The notes beneath the pieces are model-generated. The model ran no database searches. It worked only from the letters and a program-made list of their open reading frames with translations, and was not told the origin of the DNA. Made by a program: the position numbers and the translations under genes. From contig WIUZ02000029.1 of assembly GCA_015956445.1 (NCBI GenBank), positions 62,001 through 126,000 of the forward strand: 64,000 nucleotides of DNA, written 5' to 3'. Of the stretch, positions 1 to 11,689 are shown one piece after another; position 1 is the first letter of the stretch; each line of letters opens with the position of its first letter. Source of the DNA: Thelephora terrestris. Its lineage: Eukaryota; Basidiomycota; Agaricomycetes; Thelephorales; Thelephoraceae.

Positions 1-2891
1 GAGGTAACAAAACTAAGGTACTACGATACAGCCACAGTTGCTACTTATACTAAAGGAGTGGCCATGACGTCAATACCCTAATATACCCTTATCAAGTCCG
101 AACAAAGGGAGATAAGAAGTGTGTGAACGCTAAGTAAGGGAAGCGAACTATTATGACGCGTGGGAGAATAAAGGACAAAGGGCCTTACTAGCGTGTGAAG
201 GATTGCATAAAAGATAACGAATGTCCGCATGAAACATAGGGGTAGAGATAACACTAGTCCTAAAAGAAAAAGGGGCATGGGGTCATGAAAGTTCGTACCT
301 GGGGATCACACCCAAGGGCTAGGTGAGAATCTTCTTGGATGCTTCCTTTGGAGAGGCCAAAGATAGAGACCATGCAGCATCCCTTGTTGTCTGTAGGCGG
401 TAACAGCATCACGGACTAGTGGCAACCTTATCGTGCGTCCGAACATGAGGAGCGAGGGCCTAGACTCATGGGACATAAGGGATTACAGATTCGCCGGTGT
501 TTCATGCTAACGGCTACTCCACATGCGCTGAGCTAACCAGAAGAATCCTAGGGCAATACTTCCGAATAGCGGCGAGTCCTTCCTCCGGTTAGGAGACTGT
601 GATGTGACTGTCCACATGTGTGATCAGGGTCCAGGGTTGATCGTAATCGTAAAGTCATGAGGGGTCGTAAAAGGGGTTCGTGATGTCATAAAGGGGTCAT
701 CAGGGTCTTGAGACCTATTTTTAGTGCGCGCGCGTTCTAGGCGTTCCGGAACGAAGTTCTTCCAAGGCCGTCCCGCGGGCCGAGGTGTCAGCTTGATGTA
801 GTAAGCCAACAATGATGGTACAGTGGCGGAAGTTGATGTGACCCGGACCAATGAGGTTCGTCGAGGTAGGTCACGTGAAGGATCACCGATCTAGGCTATA
901 AGAAGGACGTCTTCTTGGAGCCATCCTTGATCAGCAACACCAGCAACTTCCCCATCATCTTACCAACATGTCTTTCCCCAACAACCATACCTACAAAGTC
1001 GCCAATGGTATCTCCACCATTTCCCGTATCGACCGTCGTGTCGCTGCCCGCAAGTCCTACGCCTGTGCAGCTGGGACTCCCTATACCACGGATGACCAGG
1101 TATGGGGGAGACCTAGAGCTTCGTGTTTTTGCACTAACGCCTTCCTCTAGGTAGAGGTTACGTTCTTTCGGGCGTTGATGTCCAGCTAACGGCTTCTAGA
1201 TCTTGGAGACCGTTAACGAGGTGGACGCCGAATGGCTCAGGGAGACGATCCCTCATTTGATGGGATTGACCTGGGACGATGAGCTCTGGGTTCGTACCAT
1301 GATCGCCGAGAAGGTGGCCTTCCGGATGAGGGGTAGGTTCGGAGAGTTGGAGCATCCAATCAAGAAGGAGCTCTGGTACACCCTTCAGAGGGGGATCTAC
1401 GACCAGGACCTGTTGGAGCACGGGGCAACCGTTCCTCGGGCCGTCCGCCATGCCACTGCCGCCACCTCGTTGTTGTGGTCGCTCGTTCGGGAGGGGGAGA
1501 ACAAAGTAGGTTCTCCGTTTGAATATTCGAGTATGACTCTCGACTAATCAAACTGCCTAGGTTGAACGTTTGGAGCGCGAGGTGAAGGAGGCGAAGGCAG
1601 ACGTCCTTCGTCTGTCGGCGGAGGGTCTTCTGATGAAGGAGACTCTGGCCGCCTTCCAGCAGGGGACAAACGAGGCGTTGGAGGCTATGGTCGCCAACCA
1701 TCAAGAGTTGATCGCCGGGCTGAAGGTCAGGGACAACAACATCAAGGGGGCGTTGGCCAGGAGGGATGAAAAGGTAATGCCGCTTTCATCATTTGTTTAG
1801 AATGATGGAAGCTGACATTTCCTAGACCGAACAGCTCGAGGACGTAGTGGCTGTGTTGACGGCTCAGGTCGCGTCCTTGCAGGACAAGACCTGCAACTGC
1901 AAGGAGGGTCCGAAGTTGGTTGGTGAGGGGACTGCCGACGTTCCGTTCGAGCTGGAGTACGCCGACGAGGTGGTACTCCCATCTCCTAACCCGTCGTCCT
2001 ATGCGACGCCTCTGATCGAGAACGCGGTTCCCGTTCCGACTCCGGCTCCGGCTTCTACGTTGGCCGAGTCCGACAAGGAGAACTGTCGGTGTTGCCCGTT
2101 GCAGCCGATCAGTCAGCTGGTCAAGATCGAGGATGAGGTCATGGAAGTAGACCGGGCCGAAGATACTCCGAGGGCCATTGAGGTACGTCCGGTGACCAAG
2201 GGGCAGCGTTGCAAACGCTCTCGACGCTGCCTTGCTCATCGCATGGCTCCTTCGGCTAACCCATATCCGCGTCCAGTTGAGTCGGATGGTGACCAGTCTG
2301 GTCGAGATAGGGGACGAGAGTTCCGCTATCGGGTCAACCGTCCCTACCGACAGGTCGAGTCGGAGATCCAGCTTCGCCACGAGCTTCGACTCGCAAGAGA
2401 GGATCCCACCCAGGGGTGTGACGAGGGAGACGGAGGGTCGCTCTTCGACTACGTCGATAGTGCTGCAGAGCAGTCACCCGGTGATGGAGATGTGGGACCA
2501 GGTGTTCCAGAGTTCGGTGACATCTGGGAGGCTGATCGGTCCGCTCGAAGGAGTCTCTTCTTATCGGCTTGAACTAGTCGTTCAGCTGAGTGCCGAAGAT
2601 GGTGACGCCATGTTCGGGGAGGTCCTTGCGAGGAGGGGCCTGCACTACGATCTCCGGGATGGAAGGGTGATGATCACAAGGCCTGCCGTAGATAGAGTCG
2701 ACTTTTGAGGACGTTGTATAGCATTGTATAGCCAGTTGTTCCGTATTGCCGTGAATGAATGCGCGTTTGTGTGTTTTGAATGATTTGGGTGAAGGATAAG
2801 GAATGTGAAGCATTCAAAACATAAGAAGTGGTAAGAAGAGTTCGAAGAAAGAGCGTGTTATAAAAAGTTTAAAAATACCATGTTCCTGACA
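1..2891 (-). mobile_element. Large LTR-type unit, cut by the window edge
   Basis: Fossil LTR-retrotransposon repeat in minus orientation. Its right edge (2891) reads TGTCAGGAAC on the minus strand. Bases 1-822 are a near-identical inverted copy of 10451-11275. A TATAAGTA promoter motif lies on the minus strand at 42-49, so transcription would run out of the window to the left. The upstream (U3-like) part holds a gene on the opposite strand. No gag, protease, reverse transcriptase or integrase is visible. The family is unknown. High identity to the right-hand copy suggests moderate to recent age. The unit abuts KDZ transposase coding sequence at 2892. Confidence 0.65.
968..2708 (+). CDS. Coiled-coil protein gene inside the LTR unit, antisense to the LTR promoter
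   Basis: Unrecognised protein. Open blocks separated by short intron-like gaps encode a short N-terminal region (MSFPNNH...), a globular block with paired Trp residues (near 1203-1505), a heptad-rich coiled coil (near 1561-1900) and a Pro/Ser/acidic tail. The tail is open in two overlapping frames, ending at 2572 or 2708. A TATA-like CTATAAGA near 896 sits about 70 bases upstream of the ATG at 968. The layout and several short motifs (DDELW, REVKEAK) recur in the gene at 7778-9528. It lies in the U3-like part of a giant LTR, so it is treated as an element gene; no function is proposed. Confidence 0.5.
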
Positions 2892-4594
2892 GGAAGGGCC
2901 TGAAAGGACATGGTTTGGCCTTCAAGGAGGAGGGTCAACGAAGGATCAGGGACCCGGCTATTGGAGCGACGCGATGGACGATAAATTTGGTCACTGGAAC
3001 TGGCTAAAACTTGTTCGCCTTGGTGCGTTAACCCCGTTGTCCTTCTCACACAATCACTGAATTTCTGCTCTTAGGTACACTCCTTGCAAAGAAATACACG
3101 AATGCCCTCGTGCAATCAGCCACACACGCGGACGAGTTTGACGCTCTCTGCGTTGGTGTTTCCCCCGACACTGTTAACTTGTGGACAGAGAGAATCCTCA
3201 ACTGGGAGGGTGATCGAAGTCAGCCTAATCCATACTTCAATCCATCGTCTGGTATGTCTAATGATCCATACGTCGTGGTCACTTCTAATCCAGAACATCA
3301 GGTCCCTCGGAGTTGGAAATCCGTCATCGTCTAACTCTGGAGGAAGAGAAGGACGACACTTCTTCCACTGCGGTTGACCCCAGCGATGACTTCACTGAAA
3401 CTAAGTATCTCTTATATGGGTTGGATCTCGAGCAACGACAGTATGTGTTTCTTTAGTCGGCATTGCGTCCTTGGAGCTGATTGTATGTTAGGTACAAACT
3501 GCAGTCCGTACTTGCATCAGCAACTTCGGGCCTGCTCCCCACCTCAATCGTTGAACTCCGAACTACCTTCCGTCGTCGTCTAGTCAAGTTTCATCAACTG
3601 CAGACGCAATACCAGCCGGAGACCATCCCATTGCTTGCTCGGCTGCCTTCTACTTGCCAAGATCCTGATTCCGTCCATGAAATACCTCTCTTCCTTCCCT
3701 CCTCCTTGCCACCCGAAGCCTTGAGAAAGTGCTCACAACAACTGATTTCGATGGAGAAGGAGCTGCGGATCGGTCAATGCCGTGATTCTCTGGTGCAACT
3801 ACGTACAAAACTTACCGCCCAAGCACGCCTTCTCAAGCACAAGTTTGTCCACATACGCCACCAGGGCCTGAACACGCGATCCCACGGCCTTCTTAAACGA
3901 AACAGCACAAAAATAGAGGCCATCGCAGCCAGATATTCCCACGGTTTTGCGACGCTGGAGGTCCTTGATTCAAGCAATGGATCTGAATGGCGCTCAGAGT
4001 TCAAGGAACTCCGGAAACAGGACATACGGTGTTTTTCTGAGGCAGAGTTGCCCAGCGCTCCAACACAGGAGCGTGCGGAGGTGCTTCGCGCAAGGGTCCT
4101 CCTCAATGGTGGTGCTGCTCCTGAAGGAAACCGAATGGTTTCTTGGATCTGGAGGGGTTCACTCAAGGGCGGTTCTGAGTATCAGGGTGAAGGTTAGTTG
4201 GTACCTTCCACCACGTGTGCTGTCACTGATTATGGCTGTAAGTAGAATTTCGACTTGAGTGGTCGAAAGCCTATGCACGCAGATCCCGATGGAATGAGGA
4301 GGTCATGTTGCTCGCGGAGGAAATGAGACGCATCCTCGAGTCTTTGAAGTGGAAGTCAAAGAACTGGCTTCAAAAGGGTGACGACCAAGTCATTTCCTTA
4401 CTCACAACCTGTCCTTTCCAGCTAGAGGGTCTTCGTGCCTATGCACACAGGCAAGCGCACGTCTTCAGTAACCTTCTAAACCACTTCTTGGGCATTTGGA
4501 CAGGTCTCGAGCTGCCCCGAAAGCACCTCAGCGAACCTTTCCACCCAGCCGACCTTAGCTTAGATGTCATGGAGTTGGATGGCGATGATATTTG
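2892..4594 (+). pseudogene. KDZ (Kyakuja-Dileera-Zisupton) transposase, C-terminal part
   Basis: DNA-transposon transposase remnant. Coding sequence starts directly at the edge of the neighbouring LTR unit and continues through several short introns (for example after 3251, after 3440 and after 4192). Segments such as DDKFGHWNW, the mid-region beginning YKLQSVLASA, and the ending VEWSKAYARR...WNEEVMLLAEEM are typical of the C-terminal third of KDZ transposases in mushrooms. The last exon ends at the stop at 4594. The N-terminal catalytic part is missing, so the copy cannot be autonomous. The exact cut at 2891/2892 suggests the LTR unit inserted into it. Family assignment comes from remembered KDZ sequences. 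Confidence 0.7.
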
Positions 4595-4899
4595 AGTTCC
4601 AGACACAGTGCTCGTTTCCTCCCACCGCGGCCACATTGCTGCTTCTTTTGTTCACTGCGCGCTCATGTGATTTGGTCCCCTCGTATTTTCAATATCATTT
4701 TCTGTTGCCGTTCTACGTCCGTCCCTGTATTCCATACCCCCCATTCGCGATATTGGGAGATAAATTTCTCTGTTTATTTGTCAGGGAGCTCAGTTGTACT
4801 GTGAGACTTTCATTCTATGACACGAGCGCCGGAATGGAACCTTCTCTGGTGGACGCTGAGTGTTGATCTCAGCTGTTATGACATCATCGGTTTCTCGGT
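4595..4899. other. Intergenic, nothing recognised
   Basis: Between the KDZ stop and the tandem array there is pyrimidine-rich sequence that is probably the KDZ element's 3' flank. Short open frames here have no coding character. Confidence 0.5.
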
Positions 4900-7250
4900 T
4901 CATATGTGAGGGGCGACATTTGGTTGAAATGAGTAACATGAAAGGGGTCCTCCCATACATATTTTGACCCACCGGTCCATAGTGTGGCGCGTCACGAGTT
5001 TTCGGAACCCGCAGTGCGGCCCTGACCGAGTTACCCTGCATGAGACTGGTGAAAACCCCTTCAAATCGAACAAAATACACGGGATATAATTGGGTGTGCG
5101 TGTATTAACAATGTCCGAAAGGGATGAAAGGTACTAAACTGCTTATGTTGCAGTGCCCTATTGGCATTTTTTGCGTGCAGGCCCGAATATCAGGCGGTAA
5201 AATACCCGTCAAATCGGATAAATTTGGTTGAAATGAGGAGGTAATTACCTACTATATCGACTCTCCAACGGACTTGCGGCGAGGAGCAGAGGATCGGGAG
5301 AAATTGTGGGTTTTCGATCGACCTGGCTTCGGGCGAGCACCACAAGAACGTGCTGGAATCAGATGAAAGTGGTGCCATCTAAATGAAAATCACGGGCCTT
5401 GAAAGTCCTCCAAAGGGAAAGGGGCCAGATCCTGGCAGTCGTGCACCATTCAAGAATTCCGTGCGTTGGTCGTGAAGGCGGGTTAGGTGAGATCCCCCTT
5501 AAATTGGATGCGCATTGTGGCGCTCGAGAGAGATTTACTTGTTATAAATACCTTCCAATTTGCTTGCGGTGGGGATAGGGCAATCGAAGGATATCACAGA
5601 TGTTCGATCGAGCACGTTCAGGGTGAGGACTACAAAAATAGGGTAGAATCAAACAGGAGGGGGTTATATTTGCGGGGAGACACATACATGTAAACCTCCT
5701 CAAAGGTGAGGAGGCGAGACGTTTGCAGTAATTTGCTATTCGCGATTTTCGTGCACTGGGCTTGGCGGTGAGGTCGGTGGGATCTTAGTTGAATCAGATG
5801 CGGGCAGTGGCTTCGAAATGGTGAGTACATACTATAGATACCGCCCGTTGGGATTGTGCTGGATAGCAAGCGATTAGAAGATATCGCAGATATTCGATTG
5901 AGTAGGCTAGAGGCGGGAACCGCAACGATGTGGTAAGGTCAGACGAAAACAGTGGCATCTGAGGGATAGACACGTACACATGCAGTTATCCAAAGGGAAG
6001 AGAATCAAATGCTGGTGGTCGCGTGCTATGTGGAAATTTCCCGCACCGGCTGTGGGGGCGAGGTAGGTTAGATCCCTCTCAAATCAGACGCGGGTGGTGG
6101 TGTCGCAGAGGCGTTTGCTTATTGTGAACGATGGCCGATTGGTCTGCAGGAGAGATCCGGCGATCGCAAGATATCGCGAATTTTCAACCGAGCATGTCCG
6201 GGATGAGGAATACAAAAACACGGTGGAATCAGACGGGAAGGGTAGCATCCAGAAGTAGCACACGTACATATACAGTACCCCAAAGGGAAAAGACGCAGGT
6301 GCTGGTGGTCGCGTGACACTTGAAAATTTCATGCGCTGTTTTTTGGGGTGATGTCAGTGAGATTCCGCCAAAATTGGGCGCGGATTGTGCTAGCAGAAGT
6401 GTATTTACCTATTATGAATACCCCTCAGTTGACTTGCAGTGGGGGTGAGGCGATCGGAAGGTATTATCGATTTTTGACCGACCAAGCTTGGGGTAAAGAC
6501 TACAGAAACAGGGCGGAGTCGGGCGGGAAGCGTGGTATTTGAAGCAGACGTACATATCCATAGTTACGTCTGAAGGGACAAGGGTTGGGTGCTGGTGTTC
6601 GCATGCTATTCGAAAATTTTGTGCGCTGGATGTGGAGGTAAGGCAAGTGAGATTCCCATCAAATCGAACAAGGGTGGTGGTGTCGGAGAGGTATTTACCT
6701 ACCATAAACAAAGCCCAGCCTTCTTGCTATGGGGATCGGGTGGTTGGACGATATCGCGGATTTTCAATCGAGCGAGTTCAGGGTGAGGACCACGGAATTG
6801 GCATAGAAACGAACGGGAACAGCGCCATCTGAAGGGAAAGCACGTACACACAAAGTCCTCCGAAGGGAAGAGGGCCAGACGCTGGTGGTCACCTGCCATT
6901 CGTGATTTTTGTGCGTCGGTTTCGGATGTGAGATGGGTGGGATCTTCGTAAAATTGAATGCGAGCGGTGGCGCAGGAACAATGAGTACATACCATATATA
7001 TCCTCCACTGGGATTGTGCAGGATCGCCACCGGTCGGGAGGTATTGCAGATTTTCAACTGGGCTCACTCAGGGCAAGCCCCGTGAAAACAGCAGAATATC
7101 GGGCGGGAAGAACAGTAGTCGAAGGGAATACATGAGCCTAACGAGCCTTCAAATGGATGAATGGTCAGGTGGCGGTACTTACATGATATTAAGCATTTTG
7201 TCCCGCCGGCCGAGTTAGTGATGTCGGTGAAACACAGGATAACAGGGGCG
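4900..7250. repeat. Diverged tandem array, about 290 bp unit, about 8 copies
   Basis: A recurring phrase of the type TCAAATYRGAYGCGGGTGGTGG occurs near 5211, 5503, 5790, 6079, 6369, 6659 and 6950, with steps of 287-292 bases. A second marker, CGTACAYA..CCAAAGGGAAGA, keeps the same spacing (5687, 5980, 6262, 6549, 6841), and an earlier related copy lies near 4918. Copies are strongly diverged but length-stable, as in an old satellite. Open frames inside it are chance frames repeated by the array. Confidence 0.85.
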
Positions 7251-7659
7251 GGAAGGCTGGAAAGTTCTGCCCACAAGATCCACGTTTAAGGCCTCTAAAT
7301 AGCACACTGCCAACTGAGGTGTACAACGGGCAGTGTACATATTATTGTGACCTGGGGGAATGGATCAGTGGCCGGATTGGGAAGCGGAATCAACCGTGGG
7401 AATGGTACCATATGCTTGGTTCAGTTGGTGACAGTGATGGATTGATGGACCGGGTGCTTGGAACCAGGGACAATTATATTTGTGGAAGCTTATATGCAGC
7501 ACAAATATAAATGTAAAATAAGCAAGGTCATTTATAAATGTACCTGTGGTTATTGACACAATATTTATAAAGACTGGGCTGCAGCTGCTGCTTTCCTTAC
7601 CTATACCCCGTTCCTATCTTATCATTTTCCTTATCACGACTCACACGTCATCCGAAAGG
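7251..7659. other. Intergenic, nothing recognised
   Basis: AT-rich sequence between the satellite array and the LTR nest. No gene or clear element end was found; the left end of the next LTR unit may lie here. Confidence 0.4.
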
Positions 7660-10450
7660 CAAGACACAGATGATATTACAGCGGGCGAACCCGCAACAAA
7701 GACACAAGACGAATGGCCAACGGAGTTGAATCCGCACCGACCCTATGGACAGAGACTAACGTGCACCGACTCTATCGTCAAGACCTGGTCTGCCAGTACT
7801 CTTCAGCACTGGCAACCTCCTCCTCCGTCCCCTCCGAGGCACTCTCGACGACTTCCTCGTCGACCATCTCGACGACCCGAGCTTCCTCCAGACGATGAGC
7901 GACGGCCAGCTGAACCTCGGCGCGTAGGCGGTTCCTCACTGAATCGACCGTAGTCTGATCCAGAGTCCTCTGGACTGACCAACCCTCCACTCTCTCGGTC
8001 AGTTGAGCCACCAGGCGAACGGCCTCCGCTGCACGCTGGACCGACAAGAGCGTAAGGTTCGTCAATCCGTTCACGTCGACGGATTCCGCCGGAATCAACT
8101 CGCCGCGATCCACGCAACACTGCAACATCGTTGTGTCGGAATAGGACGGTGGACTCGATGTCTCCACCCTGGCGGACAGCGTCTGGATTACTGGGACGCA
8201 TGCGGTGGGCTGGACGAAGTGCCCCACAGTAAGGGACCCACCGACGAGCACGGATAGAACGTTGCCCACGCACTGGCGAGATCGACAGAGGCGGAACCGG
8301 AACAGCCACCTCATTTTCCCCCGCATACTCCAACTCGGGAGAACTGCTAACCGGGTTCACGGCCGTTTCCTCGGACGTCTCACGGACGACCTCCTCTCCA
8401 CCATCAGTATGCGCAGGCGTGCGGTATGACCCATCGGAAGCTAAGAGGGATGTCAGTAGACAAGTCAAATATGTCAACCGGCATCCCGACCTATTGGGGA
8501 AGCCATCTGATCCGGAATCGACTCCTCCCCGGAATCGTCACGAACCGCAGCTACCGAAAGAGTGCGGCAGTGGCACAATCGCTCACTCATCGACTCGACT
8601 CGAGCGCCCAGCAACGGCAAGGCGTCGTCCAACGTATCGACCTAGAAGTGGTGTGAGCTCTCTTGGTGAAGACCAGGAGAAGTCGCACCGACCTTGGTGT
8701 CGAGCTCATTCAGAGCCCTTCTGTGACGGTTAAGCCGTCGGTCGACCTTGATCAGGTCCCACTGGATGGTGTCGTCCCGTTCCTTCAACGACTCCACCAA
8801 TCGATTATGTTCCTCACGCATCGCCAGCATCTCGCTCTCAAACGTCACCCGAAGAGTGTCGTTCATCAGGAGGAGCGTTTTCTTCATGTCCAACGCCTCC
8901 GAGTACATCCTACGAGCATCGTCTTTCGCCTCCTTCACCTCGCGCTTCAGCCGTTCATTCTATAAGCCAATCAGTGTTATCCCACAAGCGGGATGCACAG
9001 ATCGACTCACCGCTTTCTGTTCCGTCCTCAAAAGGAACCAAAGGCGGTGACCAACGGCTGCTGTGTAGTGTTGGGAGCGAGTCGCCCCCGGCCACCTTCC
9101 TTCGCCATTTCCCAAGTCGTAGATCCCCATCCGCAGGAGCCCCCACAGCGATGAAGCCACCGGAGTCTCATACGGCATGCGCAACTCGGTGTTGAACGTT
9201 ACCCCTCGCATCGACTCCTGCAGCTTGTGGTCGATCAAGTTGTGATACCACAACTCGTCGTCCATGGTCAGGTAGCTGGGAGGCTTGGCTATCGTTGCCT
9301 CCAGTTGGCGAGCATCCACCTTGTCGGCAGCCGCGAAGATCTACCAATGCGATGTCAGTTGTTGCCAGCAAACGGCGACACGTGACGTCGCACCTCGTGA
9401 TAACTTGGGTACGCTACATTGGCGTTCGGCAGGAAGTAACTCTTGTTCTGCACGGACCGAGGATCGGCAGACTCGATGGTGGCGGTGCTGTTCTCAGCAC
9501 GGAAGACACGATCGGAGATCATGGGCATGATGGATGAGTAGTTGGTTGGTGGAAGTGTTGGTTTGGAAGAAGGGAGTTTGATGGATCCAACGGCCGGTTT
9601 GCGCTACACTTTATACGACCACCGACAGCGCTCGCGCCCTATTCGCCATTGGATCGGTCCATCGTTGCACCGGCCCAGACTCCCCATACAATTCGCCCTC
9701 GACATTCAAACCCCACTCGGTCTTTTGTTGTCCCGATCGGACGAGCTGACGCGTCGTCCTCCTATTGGTCAGTCTTCACATGTGATATTGTTCTTTGTCA
9801 TTCCTTTCCCACACGACGTCATGACCCCTTTCTTATTCTCTCACGAACCCTGACCCATTAGTCATTCCTTTATCATCCCATTCTATATCCCGGGCCGCTT
9901 ACTGTTCCAGCTTACTCTTGGCCCTTCTTTACTCCAAGTTATTATTAGATAGGGTTATCCATGTCCCGGCCACTCTCCTGTATAAGTACCAGTAGAGTAG
10001 CTGAGGACTCCCTATCTTTGATATCTCGGGAAGTCCTCTTCTCCTTGCAGCATCGGTGTATTTGCTGTAGGCCACTGAAGAGCTTATCGAGTAACTCTCT
10101 GAACACGTTCGCTCTCCTCTCTCTCTCAGCCTTGCGTTAAGAATCGGCGAACGCGCTTACGAAAAGGAGTTCCTCGCCGCTCTCTTAATCAAGCACCAGT
10201 TTGAGGCGCCATCCTCGGGCTCTTATATCTGCCCTCAGAAGACGATAGGGATTTATCGGATAGAGGCTCAGCACTCCTGCTGTGAATTCGGACAACCTAC
10301 CGGAGAACGCTCGTCCATCGCGTTTTGGACCACGTAGACTTTGGGTGGATATAGGGAAGTTGTTCCCCCTTTGCCCCATTGTTTCTTGTTGGTTGGAGTT
10401 GCGACTCACCAACAGCACTGGTACCTGAAGGGCGAAGAGTGGCCCTGACA
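7660..10450 (+). mobile_element. Large LTR-type unit with antisense gene
   Basis: Fossil LTR unit in plus orientation; the left end is uncertain. A TATAAGTA promoter motif lies at 9981-9988. The right end reads GAGTGGCCCTGACA, the same terminus as the units ending at 11688 and 13790. The U3-like part carries a coiled-coil gene on the minus strand. No pol genes are visible. It abuts the partial unit starting at 10451, so at least one unit was inserted beside or into another. Confidence 0.55.
7778..9528 (-). CDS. Coiled-coil protein gene inside the LTR unit, antisense to the LTR promoter
   Basis: Unrecognised protein related in layout to the gene at 968-2708: a short first block from the ATG at 9528 (MPMISDRVF), a globular block near 9320-8960 with DDELWYHNL, a coiled coil near 8960-8640 starting NERLKREVKEAK, and a long Ser/Pro/acidic tail. 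Short intron-like gaps separate the blocks. It lies wholly within the U3-like part of a giant LTR on the strand opposite the LTR promoter. Function unknown; it may be an element accessory gene or a captured host gene. Confidence 0.5.
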
Positions 10451-11688
10451 TGTACCATCATTGTCGGCTTACTACATCAAGCTGACACCTCGGCCCGCAG
10501 GACAGCCTTGGAAGAACTTCGTTCCGGAACGCCTAGAACACGCGCGCACTAAAAATAGGTCTCAAGACCCTGATGACCCCTTTATGACATCACGAACCCC
10601 TTTTACGACCCCTCATGACTTTACGATTACGATCAACCCTGGACCCTGATCACACACGTGGACAGTCACATCACAGTCTCCTAACCGGAGGAAGGAATCG
10701 CCGTTATTCGGAAGGAGTGCCTTAGACTCCTTTTGTTTAGCCCAGCAAATGTGGAGTAGCCATTAGCGTGAAACACCGGCGAATCTGTAATCCCTCATGT
10801 CCCATGAGTCTAGGCCCGACCTCCTCATGTTCGGACGTACGTTGAGGTTGCCACTAGTCCGTGATGCTGTTACTGCCTACAGACAACAAGGGATGTTGAA
10901 TGTCTCTACTCCTGAACCCAGCTGGCAGAGGCCATGTAAAGGGAGATTGACACCTGGCCCTTGGGTGAGATCCCCAGGTACGAACTTTTACGACCCCATG
11001 CTCCTATTCCTTTTGGACTAGTGTTATCTTTACCCCTATGTTTCATGCAGACATTTCTTATCTTTTATGCAATCCTTCACACGCTAGTAAGGCCCTTTGT
11101 CCTTTATTTTCCCACACGTCACCTTTGTTCGCTTCCCTTACTCAGCGTTCTCACACTCCTTATCTCCCTTTGTTCTGGCTTGATAAGGGTATATTAGGGT
11201 AGTGACGTCATGGCCACTCCTTTAGTATAAGTAGCAACTGTGGCTGTATCGTAGTACCTCAGTTTTGTTACCTCAGGAAATCCTCTGCCCTTCTCAGCCC
11301 AGTTGCAGTTAAGGCCAAGTCAGAGTTTCTTGTTTGATCCAAGACACCCCCCCCCCCATCTGCTCTCCCTCCCGCTCTGCGCATCAACTGCGCCTCGTAA
11401 CTATAGAACCTCCGCATTCATTTTATAGAACACCTCGAGCGTCCAGTCGATCAACTGGTGGAGTCATCAATCCTGTTGTAGGGATAAACCCTTGTTGGTT
11501 AAACCGAACGAAGTATGGTTTAGGTTGGGTTTCTCTTTAGGATTTCAACCTGACTTGCAGTGACCTCGGACAACCTACCGGAAGAATAGAGACGTGATCG
11601 TTTTCTCACAAGCTAGTTGGACTAGTGAGTACTCTGCGGAGTCGGCTCAGTGCACTGGTAGTTGTTGGGGTAGAGTGGCCCTGACACA
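10451..11688 (+). mobile_element. Partial LTR, same subfamily as the unit at 1-2891
   Basis: Fossil. Bases 10451-11275 match 822-1 in reverse complement almost base for base. It has a TATAAGTA motif at 11226-11233, then R/U5-like sequence ending GAGTGGCCCTGACA at 11688. The U3 part that holds a gene in the left copy is absent. A C-run lies near 11347-11357. Confidence 0.7.
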
Positions 11689-11689
11689 C

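Noticed and set aside
624-851. Minus-strand open frame shared with the plus-strand frame at 10461-10649
   Set aside because: Both lie in the two inverted LTR copies; sharing an open frame follows from sequence identity and does not show a gene.
5487-7276. Many open frames of 60-120 codons on both strands
   Set aside because: They repeat with the 290-base period of the satellite array and show no protein family.
7319-7559. Possible small gene or element end in the AT-rich gap
   Set aside because: Short frames only; no splice pattern, no terminal repeat pair found.
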